Part shown: piece after piece, positions 51,224-59,132 of the stretch
Layout of the letters: every line of letters begins with the position of its first letter
How positions within the stretch are numbered: position 1 is the stretch's first letter
NCBI GenBank assembly: GCA_035542975.1
Contig: DATKKK010000040.1
Span: 16,590-80,589, forward strand
Origin: DATKKK01 sp035542975
GTDB taxonomy: Archaea; Thermoproteota; Bathyarchaeia; Bathyarchaeales; Bathycorpusculaceae
Direction: 5' to 3'
DNA length: 64,000 nucleotides
Notes under the pieces: model-generated
Told to the model about the DNA's origin: nothing
Databases searched by the model: none
The model's input: only the letters and a program-made list of their open reading frames with translations
Position numbers and translations under genes: made by a program

Positions 51224-52507
51224 CTATTGGTGTTCTCCGTAATGCGCTGTACAGGTGACTAGGTCGAGTATGTCTATTTTTCCATATGGAACAACTAAGT
51301 CTGCTTCTGGAATCCAGTTCCGCTCTCCTTCTTTACAGCCGTAAATTGACGCTATGGCAACTATGTCGAGTATGTTAACGGCATCATCGAAATTTACATC
51401 TCCAAATAGGAACTTTGGGACACCCTCGACACTACTTGGAAGGTCCACGGCACAATCTAATCCGTTCCACGGTGGCCAGGGGTTCCCTGGGTGTGGGAAC
51501 CCGCTGATGGTTAAGTCGATTATGCCTAATTGAAGTGCATCAACTGTGAATGACGGGGGAAGTTCGCATGTAGCGTTGAAGTGCACTACGGCTATGCGTC
51601 CCTGCCCCTCGACTGGTGTGTGGGTTCCGTCGGCAGCTGGAAGTCCGATGAAGCATATCCAAGCCAAGCCCGTTGCGTCGTTGGTTTCGTTTTTGATTAT
51701 GAATACTCCCCCCGGCCAAAATGAAGCGAACCAGCTGTCAGGGTCAACTGTAACGCCTAGCCCATGTAAAAGAGTTGAGTTGTAAGTCAACTTGAACTCG
51801 AAGCCTGCAACATCCCATTCTGGGCTTAGGTCTCCGTGGAGTAGATTCATCAGCGGTATGTTCACATTGAATGTGTGGTTATAGACAGGGTGATAGGTGG
51901 TTGGTGATACTTTGAGCAATGGTTCTGGCGAGTAGATGTGTTCTAGTGGAAGAATTGTAACCTGCATGCTAACGTCGTCATGGGGTATTGGGTTACCACT
52001 AGCGTCTGCGAGTGTGGCTGAGGTTATTTGTACATTGAAAACAGCCGCGTCTTCACCTGGAGCTGGTTGCTTTACGATCACAAACTCCATGTCGAAGCAA
52101 CTTGCTGTACCAGTGAATGGTGCAGCAGGTGACAATGAAGCTTCAGCAACCCAGTACATGGTTCCAGCTGCGGAACCCGGCATGTTTGCTGTTTCGTCAA
52201 CGTCGTTTTTGAGTGGGGTCGTAGGCGAGTTTAGCGGTAGGCGCTTGTTGTGGCCAACGTAGTTTATCCATTCTGGGTTCCAGCCAATCTGGATGTCAAC
52301 ACCGTAGAGTCCAGTGACGTTTATCCATCCGTCAATCGTGAAGTGAGTTCCAACGCATGAGGCCGATCCGAAGACTTCTGTGGTAAGACCTGTTGTGTGA
52401 TCTCTGATTTTGAATGATGGGTTTGGTCCTGCTTTGGTGATTTGTATGCCAATCATTAAGGCACTCACTTGAAGCATTATTATCATACATAATGTTTTCT
52501 TCGACAA
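51224..52507 (-). CDS. Secreted protein with cohesin-like modules and a C-terminal dockerin
   Basis: About 427 residues from TTG 52507, placed just after a GGGGAGAGGAAA ribosome site; the open frame further up would be odd. SKKTLCMIIMLQVSALMIGIQITKAG is a signal peptide. Two cohesin-like beta-sandwich modules follow: one near residues 45-175 (LYGVDIQIGWNPEWINYVGH ... ITLVIKQPAP-type strands), the other near 190-345 (WDVAGFEFKLTYNSTLLHGLG). The end is a dockerin: FGDVNFDDAVNILDIVAIASIYG and GKIDILDLVTCTAHYG. The same molecule could bind and be bound. It is inside the inserted segment. Confidence 0.8.
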   Translation of the reverse strand: MSKKTLCMIIMLQVSALMIGIQITKAGPNPSFKIRDHTTGLTTEVFGSASCVGTHFTIDGWINVTGLYGVDIQIGWNPEWINYVGHNKRLPLNSPTTPLKNDVDETANMPGSAAGTMYWVAEASLSPAAPFTGTASCFDMEFVIVKQPAPGEDAAVFNVQITSATLADASGNPIPHDDVSMQVTILPLEHIYSPEPLLKVSPTTYHPVYNHTFNVNIPLMNLLHGDLSPEWDVAGFEFKLTYNSTLLHGLGVTVDPDSWFASFWPGGVFIIKNETNDATGLAWICFIGLPAADGTHTPVEGQGRIAVVHFNATCELPPSFTVDALQLGIIDLTISGFPHPGNPWPPWNGLDCAVDLPSSVEGVPKFLFGDVNFDDAVNILDIVAIASIYGCKEGERNWIPEADLVVPYGKIDILDLVTCTAHYGEHQ

Positions 52508-52744
52508 TTTCCTCTCCCCTACTAATATCTGTAGTTCAATCAATACATAAAAATTGCGGATAAATGTTCTATATAACCTCGCATACGCAGATATCTGGCT
52601 TTTGAAACAAAGTTCTATCATGGCTGCATCATCTAAGGCGTAAACGTTCGTTAGCGCGCGCGTCGTCATGGTGTTAAAATATATAGTGTTGGGATAAATA
52701 GTGAGAGGTAAAAGGACGTGAACGCACAAGCTAACATAATTGCA

Positions 52745-53237
52745 TTAACGTATCCCGAAAACATGGCAACCCAAGGATGATTACGGTTGCTAAGGAAAGC
52801 ATCGACTTGCTTATGGCTATGTCGAAGATTCATGAATGTACATCTTTTGCCCTAGGAGAACGCTTACGATGCAGCTTTGTACTCCGTGCGCAAGATAATT
52901 GCGAAGAAGGCGAATAGGCTGCAATACCTAAAGATACATTTCCACACCTTCAGACACTTCCGAGGAACCTTCGGCGTGTAGAACGGCGTGCCGCTTCCCG
53001 ACATGCAATACAAACTTGGTCATAAAACTTTGATGGCAACTGGAAAATACGTTCATTGGGTGCAAGGAACTTTCCCACCCGACAAACAATAACTACAAAT
53101 TCGCAGCCGTAGACACGCTTGAGGCTGTGGGCAAACTTGTCGAAACTGGTTGGCAATACGTTACGAACATGGACGACGGTGGAAAGATAAAGGAGTCTTT
53201 CGGCGTCCAGCATGATAAACAATGTCGCCACAAGTAA
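52745..53237 (+). pseudogene. Decayed tyrosine recombinase/integrase
   Basis: In one frame YSVRKIIAKKANRLQYLKIH, then FHTFRHFRGTFGV, then a TAG at 52979-52981, then DMQYKLGHKTLMATGKYVHW. HxxRH, LGHK and the Tyr in KYVH are the catalytic signature of XerA/SSV-like integrases. A TAA at 53090-53092 and a +1 frame change precede the tail FAAVDTLEAVGKLVETGWQY and VTNMDDGGKIKESF, similar to the C-terminus of archaeal integrases. Upstream residues (KESIDLLMAMSKIHE) suggest the rest of the catalytic domain in a third frame. It is not functional. Confidence 0.75.
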
Positions 53238-53257
53238 ACTATTACGCACACGAGTAC

Positions 53258-53277
53258 GACATTAAGTTTAATAGTTT
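53258..53277. repeat. Right 20-bp att-like direct repeat
   Basis: GACATTAAGTTTAATAGTTT, identical to the left copy. It is 20 bp after the integrase tail and 33 bp before the psmB ATG; its A/T-rich core may serve as the psmB TATA box. Confidence 0.65.
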
Positions 53278-53310
53278 GTCCGTGCATAACAACGCAAAAA
53301 GGTGTCAAGC

Positions 53311-53931
53311 ATGGAAAAGCAGTCACAACAAGGTGAATACATGTGGATTCCTGGCGCCACTACTGTGGGCGTAGCAGTCAAAAGCGGTGTCATATTAGCC
53401 TCTGAAAAACGAGTCTCATACGGCAACATGATCATGAGCAGAGGAGGCAAAAAAGTGTTCAAGATAACCGACCGCATAGGCGTAGCGTGCGCTGGACTAG
53501 TTTCCGACATGCAAATCCTATCACGCGAAGTAGAAGCATACACCAGCCTGTTCAACCTTGACGTTGGCAGACAAATATCCGTGCGTTCAGCAGCCAAACT
53601 CATGTCAAATCTTCTCTTCGGCAGACGACTCGCACCATTAATCACGAACACTATCGTCGGAGGAGTAGACAGCGAAGGCCCATCCATCTACGTACTGGAC
53701 GTTCTAGGCTCAGTAATCCCCGACAAATACGCGGTCGTGGGTTCTGGAACAGAAATCGCCATAGGAGTGGTCGAGGAAGGATACAAAGAAGACATGAACC
53801 TCGAAGAGGCAAAGGAACTGGTCACGAGAGCAATTAAATCCGCCATAAGCCGAGACGTCATGAGCGGTGACGGAATAGACTTTCTCACAATAACCAAGGA
53901 AGGCACGGCTGAAGAATCGATAAAATTCTAA
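53311..53931 (+). CDS. psmB: Proteasome beta subunit
   Basis: About 206 residues from ATG 53311 (GTG 53302 is in frame just before). After a short propeptide, TTVGVAVKSGVILASEKRVSYGNMIMSRGGKKVFKITDRIGVACAGLVSDMQ carries the N-terminal catalytic Thr, Asp/Lys residues and SDMQ loop of the 20S beta subunit. It is a threonine protease chamber subunit activated by cleavage before TTVG. IVGGVDSEGPSIYVLDVLGSV and SGDGIDFLTIT are also typical. The alpha subunit is not in the window. Confidence 0.95.
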   Translation: MEKQSQQGEYMWIPGATTVGVAVKSGVILASEKRVSYGNMIMSRGGKKVFKITDRIGVACAGLVSDMQILSREVEAYTSLFNLDVGRQISVRSAAKLMSNLLFGRRLAPLITNTIVGGVDSEGPSIYVLDVLGSVIPDKYAVVGSGTEIAIGVVEEGYKEDMNLEEAKELVTRAIKSAISRDVMSGDGIDFLTITKEGTAEESIKF

Positions 53932-54006
53932 AACCGCAACTCTTTTTGAAAAGCTTAAACCCTGTTCGCAACAAACAATCATTCACCCTCTAACGGTGAA
54001 AAAAGG

Positions 54007-54633
54007 TTGTCATTCGAGCTAACCCAGAAAGAAGGCGAAACACTAGTTAGGCTCGCACGAAAGGCTGTAGAAGAATACCTGAAAACCCGAAAGCAAATAA
54101 ATGTTCCAGCAGACATCCCCAAGAAATTTCTGCAGCCATGCGGAGTATTCGTCACTATAAACAGTATCAAAAAAGGAGAAAAAGAACTGAGAGGATGCAT
54201 CGGCTACCCGTATCCAACTGCACCACTAGCCCAAGCAGTCATCGACTCAGCTATCAACGCCGCCACCCAAGACCCTCGTTTCGAACCGCTCACGTTAGCT
54301 GAGCTTAACAACGTGGTTTTCGAAGTGAGTGTGCTCACACCGCCTGAGGTGGTGGAAGCAAAGAAGGCAAATGAGTATCCTTCTAAAATCAAGGTTGGAA
54401 AAGACGGGTTGATCGTTGAAAGAGGCATGTTCAAAGGGTTGCTGTTGCCTCAGGTGCCTGTTGAGTGGGAATGGAATGAAGAAGAATTCCTATGCCAATG
54501 CAGCATCAAAGCAGGCTTACCGCCCGATTGCTGGCTTATGAACGGCACCAGAATCTACAGGTTTCAAGCCATAATCTTTGAAGAGAAAACACCTAAAGGC
54601 GAAATCGAAAGCAAACCCCTCGGCGGGAAATAA
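54007..54633 (+). CDS. AMMECR1-domain protein
   Basis: This 208-residue protein begins SFELTQKEGETLVRLARKAVEEYLKTRKQI and contains CGVFVTINSIKKGEKELRGCIGYPYPTAPLAQAVIDSAINAATQDPRF, the AMMECR1 core with LRGCIG. IKVGKDGLIVERGMFKGLLLPQVPVEWEWNEEEFLCQCSIKAGL matches the TIGR00296 family. A redox or RNA role has been proposed but is not established. TTG start at 54007. Confidence 0.92.
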   Translation: MSFELTQKEGETLVRLARKAVEEYLKTRKQINVPADIPKKFLQPCGVFVTINSIKKGEKELRGCIGYPYPTAPLAQAVIDSAINAATQDPRFEPLTLAELNNVVFEVSVLTPPEVVEAKKANEYPSKIKVGKDGLIVERGMFKGLLLPQVPVEWEWNEEEFLCQCSIKAGLPPDCWLMNGTRIYRFQAIIFEEKTPKGEIESKPLGGK

Positions 54634-54637
54634 CTCG

Positions 54638-55813
54638 ATGCGGGTCTACTTCGCTCCATGCGGCATCGGTCTAGGACATGTCGGAAGAGCAGTTCCAATA
54701 GCAAAAAGACTGGCAGAGAAAAACGCCGAAATAGTTTTTTCCACTTACCGAGAAGGAGCATCTTACATCAAAAAAGAAAAGCTACCGCTCATCGAAGCCC
54801 CACCCATCGGCTTCCAAGTAAAACCAGACGGAACAATAGACTTCAGACAGACAGCCATCAACCCAGGCCCGTTTCTAACTTACTTCATCGTGTTAAAGCA
54901 GGTTGGCGCTGAAATCAACGCCATTGAAAGATTCAAGCCTGACATCATCGTGTCAGATTCTCGTATCTCACCGCTTCTAGCCGCAAGAGCGCTGCGAATA
55001 CCCAGAATCTGCGTACTAAACCAGTTTCAAGTAATAATTCCGAGAAAAAAGCGTTTTCTGCGTCTGGCACGGCTTGCAGACTTCGGAACGCTTACGCTCG
55101 TTGGTAAAATGTGGACAAGCGGCAACACGGTGCTGATACCAGACTTTCCTCCACCGTACACGATATGCATGGGTAATCTGCACATTCCCAAAAACTACAA
55201 GAAAAACGTCAAACTGATAGGACCAATACTGCCCACACATCCAGATAAACTGCCAACTCAAGAAACGCTTCGCGCGAAGCTAAAATTGCCATCTGAGAAA
55301 CCAGTTGTTTTCGTGCCAATAAGCGGTCCCATAAAAGAAAGAGCTTTCCTCACGGGAATTTTAAGGAAGCTGCTTCTAGAATTCCCAGAAAAATATGAAG
55401 TGATCGTGTCGCTTGGTTATCCAAATGCTAGTGATAAATCTATCCATCATGGCAACGTAACCATGTACAATTGGATTTCCAACCGCTTTGAATACTTGAA
55501 GGCTTGCGACATGGTGATAGCACGCGCGGGGCACGGCACTATAACACAGTGCATGTGCTACGGCAAACCAATGATACTCATACCCACACCAAGTCACACA
55601 GAACAGCTCAGCAATGCGAAACAAGCCGCTGACCTAGGCGTCGCCAAGATTATTCAGCAAGAAAACGTTACCAAAGAGAAACTTTTAGAAAAAGTAGAGC
55701 AAATACTCGAAAGTGATATGCGTGAAAAGCTTGCCGAAATGCAGAAAGAAGTGCTAAAGTATAATGGCTTAGAAAACGCCGTCAACACCATAACGCAGAT
55801 TGCTGAAAAATAA
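54638..55813 (+). CDS. GT-B family glycosyltransferase (MurG/UDP-GlcNAc type)
   Basis: About 391 residues from ATG 54638, 4 bp after the AMMECR1 stop; the longer frame at 54578 overlaps it. RVYFAPCGIGLGHVGRAVPIAKRLAEKNAEIVFSTY is the MurG-like N-terminal glycine loop. The nucleotide-sugar-binding end is FEYLKACDMVIARAGHGTITQCMCYGKPMILIPTPSHTEQLSNAKQAADLG near residues 305-350. It probably transfers a sugar in glycan or glycolipid synthesis; acceptor unknown. Confidence 0.88.
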   Translation: MRVYFAPCGIGLGHVGRAVPIAKRLAEKNAEIVFSTYREGASYIKKEKLPLIEAPPIGFQVKPDGTIDFRQTAINPGPFLTYFIVLKQVGAEINAIERFKPDIIVSDSRISPLLAARALRIPRICVLNQFQVIIPRKKRFLRLARLADFGTLTLVGKMWTSGNTVLIPDFPPPYTICMGNLHIPKNYKKNVKLIGPILPTHPDKLPTQETLRAKLKLPSEKPVVFVPISGPIKERAFLTGILRKLLLEFPEKYEVIVSLGYPNASDKSIHHGNVTMYNWISNRFEYLKACDMVIARAGHGTITQCMCYGKPMILIPTPSHTEQLSNAKQAADLGVAKIIQQENVTKEKLLEKVEQILESDMREKLAEMQKEVLKYNGLENAVNTITQIAEK

Positions 55814-55850
55814 GCAAGTGTTTTAAGTTGACAAATAAAGAGTAAATTAT

Positions 55851-56717
55851 ATGTTCTTGCCGCGAAAGATTTTGGAAAAGAAGCTTCAAGCAATGCTTGC
55901 AGAAGACTTGGGACAAGGAGACATAACTACCGCACTAATCATCCCACCAGAATGTATCTCAGAAGCAGAAGTAAGAGCAAAAGAGGCAGGAATCGCAGCA
56001 GGAATCGAAGAAGCAACAATTCTGCTCGAAAGCCTAGGACTAAAGGTTGAGGTACAAGCTGTTGACGGAGACAAAATCAAACCAAAACAAGCATTGATGA
56101 AGGTTTCAGGAAACACGCGCACCATACTCTCTGCAGAACGGACAACCCTAAACATTATTTCGCGTATGAGCGGAATCGCAACCATTACTCTAAGGCTCGT
56201 GGAAAAACTACAAAAGAGCAAACTCGAAACCAAAGTTGCATGTACACGAAAAACTGCGCCAGGTCTTCTGTACTTCGACAAGAAAGCTGTATTCATAGGC
56301 GGCGGCGATGCACACAGGCTTCATCTGGACGACATGATTCTAATAAAAGATAATCATCTTGCCGTGGCTGGGAGTGTTGAAAAAGCTGTAGGACAAGTTA
56401 AAGCAAAAGCATCTTTCACTAAGAAAGTGGAGGTTGAAGTGTCAAACGTTGAAGACGCTCTGGTAGCAGCAGAAGCAGGCGTAGACATAATCATGTTTGA
56501 CAATTTCTCTCCAAAACAGATAGAAAAGACTATCAGATTGATGAAGAAGAAGGGGTTGTTTGGAAAAGCCTTGCTTGAAGCCAGTGGTGGAATAACCGAA
56601 GAAAACATCCTTTCATTTGCTCGAACTGGCGTTGATGTTGTAAGTTTAGGCGAAATAACTCACAGTCCCAAGGCACTGAACATGAGTTTGGATATTACGA
56701 AAACCAAGAAAAACTGA
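55851..56717 (+). CDS. nadC: Nicotinate-nucleotide diphosphorylase
   Basis: This 288-residue enzyme shows LAEDLGQGDITTALIIPPE near residue 15, TLNIISRMSGIATITLRLV near 97, VACTRKTAPGLLYFDKKAVFIGGGDAHRLHLDDMILIKDNHLA near 125-170, VEVEVSNVEDALVAAEAGVDIIMFDNF and EASGGITEENI. Those are all quinolinate phosphoribosyltransferase motifs. It makes NaMN from quinolinate and PRPP. With NMNAT at 50 kb it represents NAD synthesis, though not in one operon. Confidence 0.96.
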   Translation: MFLPRKILEKKLQAMLAEDLGQGDITTALIIPPECISEAEVRAKEAGIAAGIEEATILLESLGLKVEVQAVDGDKIKPKQALMKVSGNTRTILSAERTTLNIISRMSGIATITLRLVEKLQKSKLETKVACTRKTAPGLLYFDKKAVFIGGGDAHRLHLDDMILIKDNHLAVAGSVEKAVGQVKAKASFTKKVEVEVSNVEDALVAAEAGVDIIMFDNFSPKQIEKTIRLMKKKGLFGKALLEASGGITEENILSFARTGVDVVSLGEITHSPKALNMSLDITKTKKN

Positions 56718-56730
56718 TTTGGACAAGGTT

Positions 56731-57291
56731 TCAATCGAGCGCTTTTATTATAACCATCTCTATTAATGCGGCTGCCAGAAGTATAACCATGCAAACCAGA
56801 ATCAGAATCAAAGCGTTTACCAATTCATTCTTAGCTCTGCGTTTTATAATAGACCAAGCAAGCCAAACGCTCTCAGAAAACGCAATAGAATACGCCAAAA
56901 ACTCCATCCAAGTAAACGGATAGAAAAACAAAAGAAGCAAAACAAGGACAGGAGACAAATTGAAACCCTCTGCATAGGTTTCAGCACCAATCACTAACCC
57001 TGTGTTGTACATTACCATGGCTCCGAAAATCGGTCCCACAAAAGGTATGAAAGTTACCAAACTTATCACAAAATTGTTCCTAAAAATGTATAGAGTACCA
57101 GATAGCAAAGATGTGTTCCGAACCTGTTGCCGGGTTTCGTTAAGACTGTTGTTTTCTTCTTCAGCCTGTTGCAGACTCATAGGAGTAAGTGCTCCCGCTG
57201 CCGCAACAACTATAAGAAGGATGAAAGCTACTCCAACAGCCAATAACCTTTTTCTGCGCGAGGAAGAAGCTTTCCAGAATTCAATAGCCAA
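56731..57291 (-). CDS. SpoIIM (DUF95)-family membrane protein
   Basis: This 186-residue protein starts TTG 57291. It has four hydrophobic helices, with NNFVISLVTFIPFVGPIFGAMVMYNTGLVIG and FNLSPVLVLLLLFFYPFTWMEFLAYSIAFSE as the family hallmark (DUF95/SpoIIM). In bacteria SpoIIM is a sporulation membrane protein; in archaea the role is unknown. Together with DUF4152, rlmE and the RPC34-like gene it forms a minus-strand run with 16-45-bp gaps. Confidence 0.85.
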   Translation of the reverse strand: MAIEFWKASSSRRKRLLAVGVAFILLIVVAAAGALTPMSLQQAEEENNSLNETRQQVRNTSLLSGTLYIFRNNFVISLVTFIPFVGPIFGAMVMYNTGLVIGAETYAEGFNLSPVLVLLLLFFYPFTWMEFLAYSIAFSESVWLAWSIIKRRAKNELVNALILILVCMVILLAAALIEMVIIKALD

Positions 57292-57307
57292 TTTTTGTTT
57301 CTGCTCC

Positions 57308-58009
57308 TCATTTTTTCGGGTTTATTTCAAGTATTCTAAAGCCTCTTGCAGTTGGATTTAACATTTCCATGATATTAACCTTCTTCAAAATTTCTTGTGT
57401 ATCCTCCGCGTGTCCTCTAACATCATGCTCTGCGGTTATAAGAGAGTAAAGATAAACACTCTTCTCAGTTAGCCTAGGCTGACATTTAGAAGGCAACCCC
57501 AATAAAACTGGTTGATTTTCTTTCATGGCTCTTTCGCAAGTATATAGAATCGCATGTGCTCCTGACGTTAACTCCGCAATCCTTACAGGAATGCTTTCTT
57601 TTCCGATAGCTAAAACCTCAGCATCATATTTTTGAGTGATTTCACCAGCAATCCGTCTCAACCTGGGCAAAATCTTCAACAGATGATGCTTCGCTTTCCC
57701 AGAAAGCCTCATGTTAGAAAACTCGATCGGAGACAACTGTTCAAGCGGCATCGCGCCTAACGACATATCCAGATGCACGACATCAGCTTTCACCTTTCCC
57801 ATCAAGTCTCTGCAAAGCTCAGCCTCATGCACGATGACCTCTTGACCCTTCTCAGCTGGCACGAATATGGGTTCAGCCAAAACTGCGCTATTCTCTCTGT
57901 ATGGTGGATTGACTAACACGGATGCAGCTGCAACGATGGATAATGGTTCAAACTTGTCATTCAATATGGCAGCTGAGGAGTCTGCTGCGATTATCCTCAA
58001 TTGTTTCAC
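57308..58009 (-). CDS. DUF4152-domain protein
   Basis: This 233-residue protein starts at GTG 58009. LRIIAADSSAAILNDKFEPLSIVAAASVLVNPPYRENSAVLAEP opens it, with HEAELCRDLMGKVKADVVHLDMSLGAMPLEQLSPIEFSNM near residues 80-120 and the IGKESIPVRIAELTSGAHAILYTCERA segment near 155. This is the archaeal DUF4152 family as I recall it; the fold may be nuclease- or RNase H-like because of the conserved Asp residues (IIAADSS, LDMSLG), but this is a guess. Confidence 0.78.
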   Translation of the reverse strand: MKQLRIIAADSSAAILNDKFEPLSIVAAASVLVNPPYRENSAVLAEPIFVPAEKGQEVIVHEAELCRDLMGKVKADVVHLDMSLGAMPLEQLSPIEFSNMRLSGKAKHHLLKILPRLRRIAGEITQKYDAEVLAIGKESIPVRIAELTSGAHAILYTCERAMKENQPVLLGLPSKCQPRLTEKSVYLYSLITAEHDVRGHAEDTQEILKKVNIMEMLNPTARGFRILEINPKK

Positions 58010-58054
58010 CTTGCTTCCTATAAAGCTGCTTTAGCAGAATTTAGCTTTGCTGTT

Positions 58055-58672
58055 TCAATCCACTGAAGGTTTAAAACCCATGGCTAGAATGAACATTTCT
58101 GAGCTTTTGGCTCGGCTTGCCTGAGGCTTTATCACCTTCACAACGTCAAAATGCCTCTTGACTTTCTGAACAAAGTCGTCTAGCATGTCTCCTTGGAAAA
58201 CTTTGACGAAAAAGTTGCCCGAAGGTTGGAGCGTCTCTGAAGCAATTTCCAGCGCTCGCTGTGCCAGATCAATCTGGCGTGCATGGTCAACTTCCCATAT
58301 TCCAGAAATGTTAGGTGATGCGTCTGAGGTTATAACGTCAGCTTTTCTGGGCAGCATCTCCAAGATTTGTTGGCATGTTTCTGGTTCGGTTATGTCGCCC
58401 ATTATTGTTCGAATATAGTCTTGAGGAAAAGGTTCGATGTCTCTTAAGTCAACTCCCAAGATGAAGCCTTTGTTTCCGATGATTTTTTTTGCAACTTGAA
58501 TCCAGCCGCCTGGTGCTGCACCTAAATCCAGAACAACGTCGCCGTATTTTATGAAGTGGTATTTGTTGTTGGCTTGCGAGAGCTTGTAGGATGCTCTTGA
58601 ACGGTATTTTTCTTCCTTAGCCTTCTGGTAATAGTAGTCTCTTTTTCTATCCTGTATCCATGCTTTGGGCAC
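58055..58672 (-). CDS. rlmE: RlmE/FtsJ-type 23S rRNA 2'-O-methyltransferase
   Basis: This 205-residue protein starts GTG 58672. It has the FtsJ tetrad: K in SRASYKLSQANNKYHF near residue 25, SAM loop VVLDLGAAPGGWIQVAKKI near 46, D in VITSDASPNISG near 115, K in FFVKVFQGD near 153 and E in SSEMFILAMGF near 190. It methylates ribose 2'-O in rRNA (U2552-like). The RPC34-like gene ends 3 bp before it. Confidence 0.93.
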   Translation of the reverse strand: MPKAWIQDRKRDYYYQKAKEEKYRSRASYKLSQANNKYHFIKYGDVVLDLGAAPGGWIQVAKKIIGNKGFILGVDLRDIEPFPQDYIRTIMGDITEPETCQQILEMLPRKADVITSDASPNISGIWEVDHARQIDLAQRALEIASETLQPSGNFFVKVFQGDMLDDFVQKVKRHFDVVKVIKPQASRAKSSEMFILAMGFKPSVD

Positions 58673-58674
58673 GA

Positions 58675-59076
58675 CTAGCTGTCACCCACTCCTTCAGGCG
58701 TGTCTTTAGCGATGTACAGAAGCCATTCGGTTAGTCGTTCGCATGTTTGCGGTGAGATTGTGCTGGATGGGTCACATCGGGGGTTGTCGTGGCACATCAG
58801 ACAGGGGCAGTCTGATATTGTTTCTATCGAAGCAGGAAGCCGTTTAGGAAAAAGCCTATACGTCCATCTTCCTTCGCAAAGCTCCTTCTGTCTGCGAATT
58901 AGTCCTTTATTCTCTAGTTTTATAGAGATTCTTGAGCCTTCTCGGCTGCTTGCGCTAAGTTCACGCCACAAGTCCGATTGAAGCACGCCCTCAAAACCTG
59001 TGTTCATCACAAATTGGAGCGCTTTTTGTTCCAAGTCATTCCGTTTCGGCATCTTTACCAGTTCCAAGCCTTCCAT
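58675..59076 (-). CDS. RPC34/Rpc6-like winged-helix protein with Cys cluster motif
   Basis: This 133-residue protein starts ATG 59076 (ATG 59052 is possible). A winged helix is seen in LEQKALQFVMNTGFEGVLQSDLWRELSASSREGSRISIKLENKGLIRRQKE. The end has CPCLMCHDNPRCDPSSTISPQTCERLTEWL, a four-Cys motif like the Fe-S site of RNA polymerase III subunit RPC39/34. Archaeal RPC34 relatives are known from TACK lineages and may be transcription factors. Here it is upstream of rlmE and divergent from kae1. Confidence 0.7.
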   Translation of the reverse strand: MEGLELVKMPKRNDLEQKALQFVMNTGFEGVLQSDLWRELSASSREGSRISIKLENKGLIRRQKELCEGRWTYRLFPKRLPASIETISDCPCLMCHDNPRCDPSSTISPQTCERLTEWLLYIAKDTPEGVGDS

Positions 59077-59132
59077 CCTAATATATATACGATTTTGGAT
59101 AAAAAGATGTATGTTTAGAACATAAAAAGTTC

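Larger units (their letters stand above)
51058..53277. mobile_element. Inserted segment bounded by 20-bp direct repeats, with broken tyrosine integrase
   Basis: The identical 20-bp string GACATTAAGTTTAATAGTTT stands at 51058-51077 and 53258-53277, exactly 2,200 bp apart, with unrelated sequence on both sides of each copy. The interval holds a cohesin/dockerin gene and a decayed tyrosine recombinase that ends 20 bp from the right repeat. Flanking genes are ogt (start 51029, minus) and psmB (start 53311, plus), which would be divergent neighbours with about 80 bp between them without the insertion. The best reading is an integrated element remnant with att-like cores. The element could have lost most cargo. 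Confidence 0.65.

Noticed and set aside
53258..53277. Right repeat as only a psmB TATA box
   Set aside because: The A/T core may serve as promoter, but the exact 20-bp identity to the left copy, beside an integrase tail, needs another explanation.
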